The notes under the pieces: model-generated
Seen by the model: only the letters and a program-made list of their open reading frames with translations
Databases searched by the model: none
What the model was told of the DNA's origin: nothing
Made by a program: the position numbers and the translations under genes
DNA from: Melanopsichium pennsylvanicum
Taxonomy: Eukaryota; Basidiomycota; Ustilaginomycetes; Ustilaginales
Reading direction: 5' to 3'
Length of the DNA stretch: 64,000 bases
NCBI GenBank assembly: GCA_900208305.1
Contig: OAPG01000006.1
Location: forward strand, 186,001 to 250,000
In this document: piece after piece, positions 52,857 through 63,484 of the stretch
Numbering within the stretch: position 1 is the first letter of the stretch
How the letters are laid out: each line of letters opens with the position of its first letter

Positions 52857-55800
52857 CATCCCTGCAGCCTAAAATCACAGCAATCTCGCAGCTCTTACGA
52901 GAAATCACAACAAAGTTGAAAATGGTTATTTATGAGAGACGGCGAAAGCTTGGCAACAATCTCGTTCCTCGTAACGCTTCGTTTTGCCTCCATCGAAAAC
53001 ATGATCAGGGCGAAACTTGAGCCGACAGCTGATGCGGATCCGTCAGCTGAAACAACTGCGCCAGGATCGACACTCTTTGCTGAAGATGCAGTTGTCGTAC
53101 ATAGTCTCGTACTTGTCCATGCGGTAGGCCCGTTGTACGAGCACCCAAGCGTCCTCGCAACGCAGTATGCGCTCTGCAGATGCCACCAGGATGGACGTGA
53201 AAGTAAGCACAGCAGTCTAGACGATTGGCGCGCAGGAAGGCAGCCCACACTGTCAGGTCTGATGGACGAAAGTAGCGGTACAAGAACCGATTCAGTCTGT
53301 ACAGCAGAGGCCGACGGAAACACGGCACGATCACTTCGCTGCAATGAATACAGTGACAGCAACACATGATGCGAGCTTCCGGAGCTAGATTTCTTCTAGC
53401 CGATCTCAGTTGCAGTATGTCGGCGGGAAGACTGGTGGTCGGGCGTGTCATCTCACTCTGAACTTAGGCGAGCTTGCACAACGTTACTGACAGCTGCAGT
53501 ACATCGCCCATGGGCTCGTGTCGATCTTGATCAACACCCAACAAATCTCCCCAATAGACCCTTGTATGATGTCACATACGAGCAGGCTTGGCACGTTCGA
53601 AGAGATTCCGTCTGTGGTGATGGATCAACGGCGGTGGCAGATCGATATGTTTCATATCGGAACCTGACCCGAACGGCTGCGGCGCACTCGGAACGTCTTC
53701 GGATTGCTCCTTGCTGCGAGGCCTTCCCATGGGCTGGGGTGGATCCGATGAGCCGCAAAACGACCAGTCCGATGATCCACACGCGAGTTGGATGCCGCGT
53801 CCGAGTCTGTCATGTGATGTGGTCATAGAGCAAACGATGGGCGTCAGTTTTCTGGATGATGAAGAGGCGACGCCTCGGCGCACGGCTGAGCGTGACAGTC
53901 CCGCCTCGTATTCGCTACCCGTATTGCTGTGGCGCTGATGAGAACGGGAGGTTCGGCGGACGCGTTGGCAGCAGCTCATGCTTCTCGCAAGGACGGACAC
54001 GAGGTCCCGAGGACGTGGCTGTGATGCGCAAATGGTGCCTTAAATTTGACGGGACGGACGAGTGCCGTGTTGCCGAACAAAGAGATACCTGCATGCCTTG
54101 GCCGTCTGTGATGTGATGGTGATGTGCAACGATGTGCATGTTGGTGACTTCTCAGGGTGCAAGAACTGGACCCGTGTCATGGGAATGTGGCCTGCTCGAT
54201 TCGTAGTTGCCTTCATATTCGCTTGGGCTTCCCGATCTCTGTGAAAGAAGACGGGATTGAGGAGCGACACATGCCGCCTGTCGATCGACTCCACTCTCTA
54301 AAGTCACATGTTTTTCATTTCTTTTTCTTCTTTCGAAAATTCGCATTGAATTCATCCTTCGGCGAGCCGGCCGGCTGTTGTGTGCTTTGCTGCATCGTCA
54401 GAGGCTTCGAACCGCTGCCTGATCCTGAACAGAAAGCGATCGAAGCGGTCGCTATCACTTCGAGCAGTCTCGCGGCTCGCACACAGGCATTTGGTGATAC
54501 ATAAAGAGAGGCAACTGGGATAAGGGCGTCCGAGGTCCCGTTGCGGGGAAAGGGGTTTGTTAGCACGTCAATTCAGGGTCCAATCTGCACAAATTCTGGA
54601 ACGTCAGGTTTGCCGAAGTCTGCCTCCAAAGACGCGCGTCTCGCGAAGTCGTCACGTGGAAGCGAGGAGCTGTCAACGACCTATCGACCTTGGACGGTAA
54701 GGCTCGGCCCAGCTCCCTTGTCCCGGCTACCACTGTCAACCCTCCCAGCGCCTGGCTGCCGATAGAATCGTGCTCGTCTGCTCCGCGCCATTGGAAGCAT
54801 CGAATTCATATGTTTACTGTGGCACAAAGCGGCTACAAATGACGTGGCAGCTCTGCAAACCATCTTGATCGCTGCGAGCCCCCTTTTGTGATGTTGGAAA
54901 TTTTTAATTCGCACCAAAAAGGGGGATAGGAAAACCGTCACCCCGATCCGACAAACACAATCCTGTTGTAGTCAAGCAACGACTGGCAGACTAATACTTG
55001 CAACGAAAGGCTCATACGGATGTGCTCCTCCTCGTGGCCCGTGACCATGTGAGACTTCGCTGTTACCGATACTTGACGTCGGTATACGACTGGCAACACA
55101 ATTCCGAATGTTAGACTATTGCCTTCTCGAGACTGACCGCAGAAAATCAAGCTTGCCTCGAAGGCACGAAATGGAAAATAAAGTTCACCCCCTTCCCCGG
55201 TTGGGCTGACACAAGAGTTTAAATCTGCTGACCATCTTTTCGCGCGCCGCATCGCATCCCGATCCTGTCAGCTTCTTGAAGTGACACAGAGCCGCAGCCC
55301 AGACACACTTTGCGTCACCCTGCAGCCAAACAGGGAAGGTTCGAGCCTGAATTTGAGAATGAATCTGACTCCGTCTCACATTCCACCTCCCAAGCGACAG
55401 GAAATCATGAATCACGTCCGTCCAGATCCCTTTTCCCTTTCCCGTCCCAGCCTCTCGTCGCTGTGCCCGTCTTGCCGTCTTCAGAATCAAGATTAAAATA
55501 CATCACGTAGAACGCTAGAGCTCGGACACAGGTACGATTCCATCTCTTCATTCTCAGATTATTTCTCCCGACTTTCTTCGGTCTGACTTTCTTCGGTCCG
55601 ACTTTCATGAATTGAATGGTCTTCCAACTATCATGAATCGAATGGTCTCAGATTGATCCGATGTGAATCATCAGCTTGGCGTCTGCAGCCGCCGCAACGA
55701 GGGGGAATGCGATCAGAGAAGACAGTAAATTTACATTTTGACATACAATCCTTACTGCGATAAGAAGGATTTTTATGACGGCTTATGAGGAGAATTTGCG

Positions 55801-56194
55801 AGAGGACGTTTGCGGGGGAAGCGAGCTGCCTCCTTCTTGCGCGCACAAGGTCATCCTTGCTCGCGCTCGCCATGGCACGCAGACGTGCGAATGTTATCCA
55901 CAGTCTAGCTGTTATTGTAGACAGCAGTGAGGCGCTTGGGATGCCAAGCGAAACCCTTCCTCGCCTAACCCTTTTTGGGCGGATCGTTTGATTCGCGTAG
56001 AATCTTTCATTTGGCTAATACAACATTCGACCTTCATGCAGAAGCTACTTTATCGAGCAGGTGCTTTAAGCATTCTCATCGTCCCGATCACACTGCCCGA
56101 GTCGAAGCCATTCCGAAACTAAAGGACTCCACATCGCGGATCTCTCTCATTTCGCGTCCATAGCTAGCTATCATCCCACACATTACACATCTCG

Positions 56195-57526
56195 ATGTCT
56201 CTGACGACCACGATCCAGACACCGCGCACCATGACACAGCAGAAGACGAAGGGAGGTCCAGGCTTCTTTGCGGTACTCTTGGGACGCGGCACCACGGGCC
56301 CCACTGTCGGAGCACAAACATCAGACAAGCGGGCTCCGGAAGAGAGTCGCACACTGTCTTCGAACCAAACCGCATCAGTGCAAGGAAGGATCTATGCCCA
56401 GGCTCGGCCGTCCTATGTAGAAGAGTCGCGAATAGCAACAAGACCGACCATGTCACAAGAACGATCTCGGAAGGATTCAAGACGCGAAGGTTCAGCAACT
56501 AGGCCCTTTCGACCGCACGCCACTGCAGATTTCGACACGATCGTAGCAAAGGAAGCCTCGATGCCGATACATCGATCAAAGACCGCACCTCGACCAATCG
56601 TGTCCTCAATGCGTCCTCCTCCCGGTGATATCTTCGTCGACGCTCAAGAAGCACCCGACACGCAAACTTCAAGCAGACCGGAGCGCCATTCACTCAGAGT
56701 CTCTTTCAACACCCCTACACACTCGCTACGCAAAGGCAAGATCGGACCAGCGTCACGATTTGGCGAAGCAGGTAGCAGTCAAGACTCGTTCTTCTCTCCA
56801 TCCGGTACTCGATCCGCAACCAAGGTTACGAAGCCAAGGTACACAAGCAGCGCCTCCAAGGCGGGTGTAGATGAGCGCAATTGGAATTCATCCACAGCCA
56901 CCTTGCAGAACATGGCAGAGTCGCGTTCTCAGCCGAGGAAGAACCGACGCTCAAAGGAAAGCGGCTATCCTCTGGCGTCTGATGCAAACGGGGACGCATT
57001 CGAGGCTGTTCGTGCATCAGGACCGAACCGAGTCATTATTGTGCCCGTCTCACCTTCATCGGCTGAAGACGAGCTGGGCCCTGCTCCCAGCCACTATTCG
57101 ACACAACCTACACTAACCCCTGCCATCAGACGACCAGGACCGGCTCCGATTGCTTCCTACACATCGGGATCAAGACGCCCTTCCCACGGTGTGCAATCTA
57201 GGGCCGGACCGGGAGAGGTGCAGCGCAGCAGATCGCAACGCGATCGTCGCACCACTGCTGCGGATGTAGAGACATCTGCAGTCAGAGGGTCTGGAAGCCG
57301 ATCGAGAAGCCGACCGGACAAGTTGGCCGCCCGCGCTTCAATTTCGACCCGTGCTTCCCCTGATTCGGTCGGAGTGCTTTCGCAAAACATAGTAAAAAAA
57401 CACAGCCGTGACCGCACTCAGAGATATCCCCATCACTCCGCGAATGCCCTCCACCACGATATCGGAACCACGCCGACGGTTCAGGATCGATACTCGGAGA
57501 CTCGTGCTAAAGCGCAGCGGGCCTGA
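56195..57526 (+). CDS. Hypothetical basic, disordered protein
   Basis: A 443-residue frame rich in Ser, Arg, Pro and Thr, with no recognised domain, signal peptide or membrane span. It starts MSLTTTIQTPRTMTQQ; a second Met follows at residue 13. Short clusters such as RSRSQRDRR and GSRSRSRPDK are SR-like; HSLRVSFNTPTHSLRKGK is the most protein-like stretch. The 3' end is uncertain: after AAACACAG at 57405 a second frame (+1) runs 57406-57596 with DIPITPRMPSTTISEPRRRF and DTRRLVLKRSG, which looks more like coding sequence than the last 40 residues of the main frame. A 3' intron with a weak donor, or a frameshift, is possible. It lies 1.1 kb upstream of RAD21 on the same strand. Confidence 0.55.
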   Translation: MSLTTTIQTPRTMTQQKTKGGPGFFAVLLGRGTTGPTVGAQTSDKRAPEESRTLSSNQTASVQGRIYAQARPSYVEESRIATRPTMSQERSRKDSRREGSATRPFRPHATADFDTIVAKEASMPIHRSKTAPRPIVSSMRPPPGDIFVDAQEAPDTQTSSRPERHSLRVSFNTPTHSLRKGKIGPASRFGEAGSSQDSFFSPSGTRSATKVTKPRYTSSASKAGVDERNWNSSTATLQNMAESRSQPRKNRRSKESGYPLASDANGDAFEAVRASGPNRVIIVPVSPSSAEDELGPAPSHYSTQPTLTPAIRRPGPAPIASYTSGSRRPSHGVQSRAGPGEVQRSRSQRDRRTTAADVETSAVRGSGSRSRSRPDKLAARASISTRASPDSVGVLSQNIVKKHSRDRTQRYPHHSANALHHDIGTTPTVQDRYSETRAKAQRA

Positions 57527-58658
57527 CAATACTACTTCAACCAGCACATCGCAAGGACGATACCAAATGGTAACACGAATTAAGTGTGCGCTTTGATACA
57601 AGTATAAGGCTCGAAGCAGGAGGCCAAAAGCTGGGTCTCACCATCGGCACTCTGAATCGGGTTATCCGCACAATGGCGTATCGGAAATGCGCGAGTAACG
57701 CACAATGTCGAATGCGAGGCTCTGCTTGTAGTATCATGGCGCTTTCGACGAGCTCTGAGTGTCGCGAGAGTCGGAGCTTGCGCTTTGGAGCGTGTGAACA
57801 TGGTCGTTAAACAGAGCCTGATACAGTATGCTCGAGCACACGACTCTTCGTCGACTTTGTATGAGACGCAGTTTTTGATTTGATATAATATTCAAGCGCT
57901 CGAGGCTCATCGAAGGTCACAGCATTTCGAGTGGGACCTGCTTATAACAAGCCTTCACTCTTCAGCCATTCTGTATATGTGAACCATGTTGGAGGCCAGG
58001 TCGTCGCGTTAAGTGCTCCTGGTAAAGTCAGCAGCAAGCTCTGAGACATGAGCCCTGAAGGTAGATGTTTCAAATCAATTTGGTCTGACGCTGCACTCTC
58101 CACTCTGTCTGAAAATGGAAATTTGAGCAACGCGCTGAGCTTTCTGGTTCTAGTGAAGCGTGTCGTGCTTTTTCGCTTGTGCCCTCACCCGCACCCTCAA
58201 CTTGCATCCGCATCCGCATCCGCATTTCCCAGTTGTGCGAGTTCGGACTGCATCTGCCCTTCGCATCCATCCACTCGGTGCTCTTCACTTCATCCACCTC
58301 ATCATCCGCTTTTTGGTCTCTCTGCATATTGTCGCTTCATCTTCACTCAGTCAACAGCGAAACAGGATAGCTTATTCCCATTCCCGCTCTCGAAGAAGCG
58401 CGGCTTGTATATCGAGCACAGTCGGCGAGATTCGAGGTCGCTCCAACATCTTGTGCGAGTCGTTTCCTTCCTTTGCCTTCATATCTGTGATCGTGACTTC
58501 CGCAATTTAGATTGGCATCGCGTAGCGTCCAGTAGCAAGCACATATTGAGGTCGAATCGCCGCGCCAGGCACTTTCCTTCTCGACCAGCACATCTCGTCT
58601 GCTCTGTCCTACCACAGTCATCACACTAAGCGCCTGTACGGCTGCTCATACATCAACC
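57527..58658. other. Intergenic, RAD21 promoter side
   Basis: 1.1 kb. The last 500 bases are C/T-rich and include a short GCATCC repeat (58204-58226). A core ACGCGC at 58130-58135 is a partial MluI-box match 530 bp upstream of RAD21. No gene was supported. Confidence 0.55.
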
Positions 58659-60851
58659 ATGTTTTACAGCGATGTCATCCTCGCCAAGCGCGGGCCGCTC
58701 GCTCGAGTCTGGCTCGCCGCGCATTGGGAGCGTAAGCTGAGCAAGACTCAGTTTCTCCAAACTAGCATCGAAAAGAGTGTCAGCGCCATCATGGGACAAG
58801 AAGTTGTTCCTATGGCTCTGCGTCTCTCCGGTCAGCTTCTGCTCGGTGTCGTCCGCATCTACTCGCGCAAGGCCAAGTACCTGCTCGAGGACTGTAACGA
58901 AGCCCTGCTCAAAATCAAGATGGCTTTCCGCTCCGGTGCTGTGGACATGACCAGCGATCAGCTACATATCTCAAGAAACGCCATCACCTTACCAGATATC
59001 CGAACAGACCTTGACATCTTGCTCCCAGATCAAGCCATGAACGACTTCGACATCGACTTCGAGAAGCTCGCGGCAAAGAAAGCGAAGAAGCTCGCAGACA
59101 ACCCCACCGCCTACACTGCACGTGCCGCTGATATCACCCTCCCTACCGTCGACTACAGCGCTTTCGACGACACCTTTGACATTTCTTCCGGGATCGAAGG
59201 CATCGCGTCCCAGGACTTCGACCCAGATGGCGGACTCGATCTCGGCCTCGAGGACGACCTGCCCGAAGTCGAAGGGCTTCGCAATGACGCTGGCCAGCCT
59301 GTGGATGAAAATGGCGATCCTATTCGGGAAGACGACTCTCTCAGCATCGGTGTCGGTCGTGACGCACCAAGTGAAGCTGGTCGTCAATCGGTTGCCTCGA
59401 TGCTCAATCTCGGTATGGACAACGATATCACTCTAGGCTCCGTAGGCGGATCGCAAGTCGCTCCCAGTGTCGGCATGCCCGACTTTGATCTTAGTGGAGA
59501 TGGCCTTGATCTTGGCCTTGACCTCGGCCTTGACGCACCTATGGACATCGACCGCGCAGTGACACCTCCACCTGGCGACAACAGCATGGCCCTCGCCATG
59601 GCCGACATGACCCCCACGACCGCTGCTCGTATTCGCGATGCCGCCCAGCAGCGAGCCCAGGACGCGGCAGCTACCCGCCAAGCCAAAGCCCGCAAACAGA
59701 TCGTTGACACTCACACCGAACTTCCCGATACCCAACTGGGCGGACTCAGCCAAGGGCCTTCCCAAGGCGCTGTCGGTCAAGCCGCCAATCTGTCGGATAT
59801 TTTGACGGAAGAGCGATACCTCCCACGCTCGCGTGCCTACCTTCGCCTCCTCACCATCCGTGAAGACCCCTTTACGCACTTTATGCCCTTCGCCGATCCT
59901 TCCAACAAAGACAAATCCTCGCAATTCATCGGTCCCACCGGTCTCGTTTCCGAGCTTTCCGAGATGTTCACCTTTGACCTTGGCGCTATGCGCCGTCGTC
60001 GCGCAGCAGCGTTGACCGAAGAGGAGCGTTCCAACAAGCGTGCAAGGCTCGGTGAGGATGAGGATGAGATGGGCGTAGCTCGCCATGCGGAGGGGAGGGA
60101 GTCGATTGGATTTGGAGACTTGGATGTGGATCAGAGTGGTTTCGACTTTGGCATGGGTGATGATGGTGGGTTTGATGTGCCAGAATTGTACAACACGGAA
60201 GGTGGGTTGGATCTTGGCGAGGATGGGCTGCGACGATCAAGCCGCAAGTCGAGGGCTGAGCTCGAGGCAGATGCCGACGGAGACATCACTGGTCGACTTC
60301 CAGCTCTCTCCAGGCTGTCGACACCCGAGGCCGACGATGCGGCATTCGACTCCCTCGCCATCTCCTCTGAAAATCCGCTCGCCATCTTTGATGTTCGTCC
60401 TGTGGAGGAGTCGCAACTTGCCCCCGAGGAAGCGGCCTCCGCGTTACGTGCATCTGAAGAGGCCGAAGCAAGTACAAAGGGTTGGGCCAAGTCCACTGTC
60501 CGTGCACTTCGCGTCGTTCGCTCCCAACTTTCTCCCCAATCCGCCGAAGAGGCCTCTCCATCTCAACCCAGTTTTGCTCAACCCAGTTTTGTGGAAGTCG
60601 ATGAGGAGAAAGGAGAGAAGAAGTTGTCGTTCGCAAAGATCTCTACCAACGCATCCAGGCGTGCTGCAGCTGGATTCTTCTTTGAAATGTTGGTGCTGGG
60701 TACCAAGGACTGTGTGAAGCTTTGCCAGGATGAGGCGTACGGCGACATCAAGATCGGCGGTAAGCCAAAGCTTTGGAATGCTTCTGCTCCGACAAGTACA
60801 CAGGTGACGCAGGCCGAAGTGCTACTCCCAGATGCACAAACCGCCATGTAG
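58659..60851 (+). CDS. RAD21: Cohesin kleisin subunit Rad21/Scc1 (mitotic)
   Basis: A single-exon 730-residue kleisin that closes the Smc1-Smc3 cohesin ring and is cut by separase at anaphase. The N-terminal domain starts MFYSDVILAKRGPLARVWLA and includes HWERKLSKTQFLQTSIEKSV and MALRLSGQLLLGVVRIYSRK, the Smc3-neck-binding helices. The middle is acidic and disordered, with repeated Asp/Leu/Gly segments (LDLGLDLGLD, MDIDRAVTPPPGD). The C-terminal winged helix that binds the Smc1 head is KISTNASRRAAAGFFFEMLV then LGTKDCVKLCQDEAYGDIKI. Candidate separase sites of the ExxR type exist but I cannot choose one. The mitotic form is preferred over Rec8 because of the N-terminal sequence and length. 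The ATG follows a C/T-rich leader. Confidence 0.95.
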   Translation: MFYSDVILAKRGPLARVWLAAHWERKLSKTQFLQTSIEKSVSAIMGQEVVPMALRLSGQLLLGVVRIYSRKAKYLLEDCNEALLKIKMAFRSGAVDMTSDQLHISRNAITLPDIRTDLDILLPDQAMNDFDIDFEKLAAKKAKKLADNPTAYTARAADITLPTVDYSAFDDTFDISSGIEGIASQDFDPDGGLDLGLEDDLPEVEGLRNDAGQPVDENGDPIREDDSLSIGVGRDAPSEAGRQSVASMLNLGMDNDITLGSVGGSQVAPSVGMPDFDLSGDGLDLGLDLGLDAPMDIDRAVTPPPGDNSMALAMADMTPTTAARIRDAAQQRAQDAAATRQAKARKQIVDTHTELPDTQLGGLSQGPSQGAVGQAANLSDILTEERYLPRSRAYLRLLTIREDPFTHFMPFADPSNKDKSSQFIGPTGLVSELSEMFTFDLGAMRRRRAAALTEEERSNKRARLGEDEDEMGVARHAEGRESIGFGDLDVDQSGFDFGMGDDGGFDVPELYNTEGGLDLGEDGLRRSSRKSRAELEADADGDITGRLPALSRLSTPEADDAAFDSLAISSENPLAIFDVRPVEESQLAPEEAASALRASEEAEASTKGWAKSTVRALRVVRSQLSPQSAEEASPSQPSFAQPSFVEVDEEKGEKKLSFAKISTNASRRAAAGFFFEMLVLGTKDCVKLCQDEAYGDIKIGGKPKLWNASAPTSTQVTQAEVLLPDAQTAM

Positions 60852-61154
60852 GCAGACAGCTTAGTTGGTCGCATCACCTCTCAAGTTTCCGGCTCGCCTG
60901 TCCATCGTTTTCTCAGCATCTCATTCACCTTCTTCCTCATGTACGCGTAGTCTCTGCACTGTTCTTTTGCTTCTTGGTTCAAGAATTCACATCCTTTTTT
61001 GAAATCATCTTCTGATAATGTGTGGCTTCGTTGCGTGATCGATACGATTGCAGGGCCGAACAACTGTGCGTGACAAAGCATAATAATGATCCCTTCAAAA
61101 GTTCAAGGACTTGCAGTTGGGCAATGGCTCTGATTTGCCAACTCGTCCAACCTT
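60852..61154. other. Convergent 3' spacer RAD21 / hydroxyacid dehydrogenase
   Basis: 303 bp between two convergent stops, AT-richer. No feature recognised. Confidence 0.6.
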
Positions 61155-62246
61155 TTACGACGAGGAAGGCTTATGTTCGCTCTGCGCCCACTTTTTGAGC
61201 ATCTCCTTCTTCTCAAACGGCTCTACACCCGCCGTGACCCTGAAACCAGCGCTGAGACTACTCCAGTCCATGTCCGCGCCACCGATGGCTCTGGCACTGA
61301 CCATGTGCTGTCTTGCCAAATCAATGATGGGCAGTGGACAGTCGACGCTTTCGCCCAACCTGATGATGTGGCTCGCGTCCTTAATGCCGCCGTTCAAAGT
61401 GAAACCATTCTCGCCCTTAAAGTTGTTCTCCAAAATCTTTTTGCCATAGCCCAAAGCGGAGGGGGCAGGGTAAAATTCTTCGAGCCACTCGTAAACGCGA
61501 TCGGATCCGACGCCGGTCTTATCGGCCAGAGTCATGGTCTCAGACAGCATCTCGATGGTGGAGACGATGATCGAGTTGCCGATGAGTTTGAAAGAGGCAG
61601 CTCGTTCTGGGTTGCTGCCAAAGTCCATGATCTTTCGTCCCATGGCGGGGACCAAGAACTGAGACGCAAACTTTTTAGAGTTGTGAGGTCCAGCGACAGC
61701 AAACACGAGTTTGGCGCTCGCAGCCATAGGTGGAGGCCCAAATGCTGGGGCTGCGACAAAGTGTCGCTTTGGCAATGCGCTGATCTTCGTTTCAAGCTTG
61801 CCCGTGGTTGCGGGGTATAGGGTAGAGGTGTCGACAAGAAGCGTCGAGAATCCAGAAGAGATTCGCTCCTGGGAATGCTTGCCGACGCGCTTCTCTTCAG
61901 CTTGAAGCAATGCCTCGTAGATCTGCTCTGCTGCATCGTCGTCCGAGAGAGATGTGAAGATGAGATCGCAACGAGTGCCAATGCTCTCGACGCTGTCAAC
62001 AGCTTTGACGAGGCCATCCAACTCCTTTTCGAGCGCTTGAGCCTTGGAGACAGTTCGATTGTAGACGAGCAGAGGTGGAAGAGGTGGTGACATCTCCCTC
62101 ATGTGCTTTGCCAGATTGGCTGCCATCTTGATACCCATATTACCAAGGCCGACCCATCCGACTTGATGCTGAGGGTGAGGAGTCGAAGGGGTGGAGTAAG
62201 GGATGTCGACGTTAGCTCCTCCGCCGAGCTGCGAGTGAGATGCCAT
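61155..62246 (-). CDS. Beta-hydroxyacid dehydrogenase (3-hydroxyisobutyrate dehydrogenase-like)
   Basis: A single-exon 363-residue NAD(P)-dependent enzyme of the HIBADH/GLYR superfamily. The Rossmann motif VGWVGLGNMGIKMAANLAKH starts near 29. DLIFTSLSDDDA and LLVDTSTLYPATT follow, then HFVAAPAFGPPPMAASAKLV, the substrate-binding strand (DAPVSGG in most relatives, varied here). The presumed catalytic Lys near 220 and Asn near 224 are in FKLIGNSIIV, and the C-terminal helical domain contains FTLNGGIKDASHIIRLGESV. About 28 extra N-terminal residues precede the fold; they are not clearly a mitochondrial presequence. The replaced PVSGG region suggests a substrate other than 3-hydroxyisobutyrate. 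Despite the shared superfamily it is only distantly related to GND1 in this window. Confidence 0.85.
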   Translation of the reverse strand: MASHSQLGGGANVDIPYSTPSTPHPQHQVGWVGLGNMGIKMAANLAKHMREMSPPLPPLLVYNRTVSKAQALEKELDGLVKAVDSVESIGTRCDLIFTSLSDDDAAEQIYEALLQAEEKRVGKHSQERISSGFSTLLVDTSTLYPATTGKLETKISALPKRHFVAAPAFGPPPMAASAKLVFAVAGPHNSKKFASQFLVPAMGRKIMDFGSNPERAASFKLIGNSIIVSTIEMLSETMTLADKTGVGSDRVYEWLEEFYPAPSALGYGKKILENNFKGENGFTLNGGIKDASHIIRLGESVDCPLPIIDLARQHMVSARAIGGADMDWSSLSAGFRVTAGVEPFEKKEMLKKWAQSEHKPSSS

Positions 62247-62741
62247 CTTGAATCTTTTGACAGTTCAATCGAGGATGATGTGAGTCTGATGATGCTTGAA
62301 GAGATGAGAAGTGGTCGAGTTGAGAGGAGCAAACTGAATCGATATTTTCGAGAATGAGAGAGACGAGGCTGCTGTATGGCGGGGACCTTCGGAAAGTGTG
62401 AGCGGAGCCGCAAGAGTCGAGGTGGAGATTTCTACAGTAAATTTACGTCTTTTTGCAGCAAACGCGCAGCTCAGTTTGGATTCTCCCGTTGCTTACGCAC
62501 AAGCCAGTTCAGCCGATCTTTCCTACCTTGCCGATCCCGCCGCTAAATCGGGGATGGGTTACATTTGTGATTAAACAAATTCACAGCTGCGCACGCACGT
62601 ACTTTGACTTGACCAATTCACGTCAAACTCAATCTTTGCCATCTTGACGTTGCCAAACACTCTCTGGCAACTATCAAACCACCATCTCCCTACTGAACTC
62701 AAACTCGAAGTTGAGACAGAGTAGAAGATACACATACAAAC
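62247..62741. promoter_or_regulatory. Bidirectional promoter region, dehydrogenase / VMA9
   Basis: 495 bp between divergent starts. The VMA9 side (62640-62741) is C/A-rich and leader-like. No specific factor site was recognised. Confidence 0.5.
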
Positions 62742-63196
62742 ATGTCGGGATGGACAACCATTTGGGTCTTTCTCATTGCCGCAGGTGCAAGCAGCGCCGT
62801 TTGGGTCACCACTCCTAAGGGGCCAAATCAGGTGTGAGTCAACTTTCATTTCCCCTTTCCTCCTCCTCATTGCAGCATGGTTGGCATTTGACCATAGCTT
62901 GAAATTCATACTGACAAGACTTTCTCTGCTTACAATGCATTGGACAAACAGTTTGATTCGCACATCCGTAGCGCTCGCATTGACATGCATGTACCTCATG
63001 TGGTTCATCATCTACATGGCTCAATTGCATCCTATCGTCAGTTAGTATTCTTTATCGTCCTTCTGCCGCAACAACCATCATTCCATTATCCACGGATGTT
63101 AAGGACAGCTGTGACTGACAATTCTGCTCAAATTGTACCCTGACCCCACGCGCCATAGAGCCAAAGCGAGGCGATGTGCGCTTCCTCGAGCACTAA
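62742..63196 (+). CDS. VMA9: V-type proton ATPase subunit e (Vma9)
   Basis: A small subunit of the membrane Vo sector of the vacuolar proton pump. Three exons, 62742-62833, 62952-63040 and 63159-63196 (donors GTGAGT and GTTAGT, acceptors CAG and TAG), give exactly 72 residues. It starts MSGWTTIWVFLIAAGASSAV, the first membrane span, then WVTTPKGPNQ. The second exon gives TSVALALTCMYLMWFIIYMA, the second span, and QLHPIV. The last exon adds KPKRGDVRFLEH. Two spans, the LMW..YMAQLHP signature and the length match fungal Vma9. The exons are too short to be seen as ordinary open frames. Confidence 0.93.
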
Positions 63197-63484
63197 GCAG
63201 ACTTTTGAGTTTCGCACACGGATCTCGTACCATTCTCGCAACGCATTCTTCCACAGAGTAGGACTCCTACCAGCACCTCCTCATTGTACATTATTCCTTC
63301 CCCAGGTCTCGCAACCTTTTCATCGCACGCTTTGGCACATTCTGAATGGCTCCGTTTTGGGCAGGGCCGCGCAAGATTGCCAACACACAATGGAGCTGGA
63401 CCAGAAAACGTGATTTGATGGACTTGATAGTACTAGAGTCTCGACATGGACATCATCGACCCCTTTGAAGCGCACGGCGATGTG

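Larger units (their letters stand above)
49618..56194. other. 6.6 kb gene-poor region upstream of the cyclin
   Basis: No frame here has recognised family character. The proximal 1 kb (minus strand) is C/T-rich and leader-like for the cyclin. The region holds a CAG/CAA/GAC repeat (51269-51336), a long poly-A (52184-52218) and a palindromic tandem repeat (52794-52856). A minus-strand open frame at 53216-53043 looks like a small Cys-containing secreted protein without an ATG. Overlapping frames of 145-156 codons in three phases at 52895-53451 are best explained by GC-rich composition. Confidence 0.5.

Noticed and set aside
52895..53451. Three overlapping frames of 145-156 codons in different phases and strands
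   Set aside because: Simultaneous openness in several phases indicates GC-rich composition and not coding. Only the 57-codon frame with signal-like character was kept as a finding.
58130..58135. ACGCGC as a MluI cell-cycle box for RAD21
   Set aside because: Only a core match and 530 bp upstream, expected by chance in DNA of this composition.
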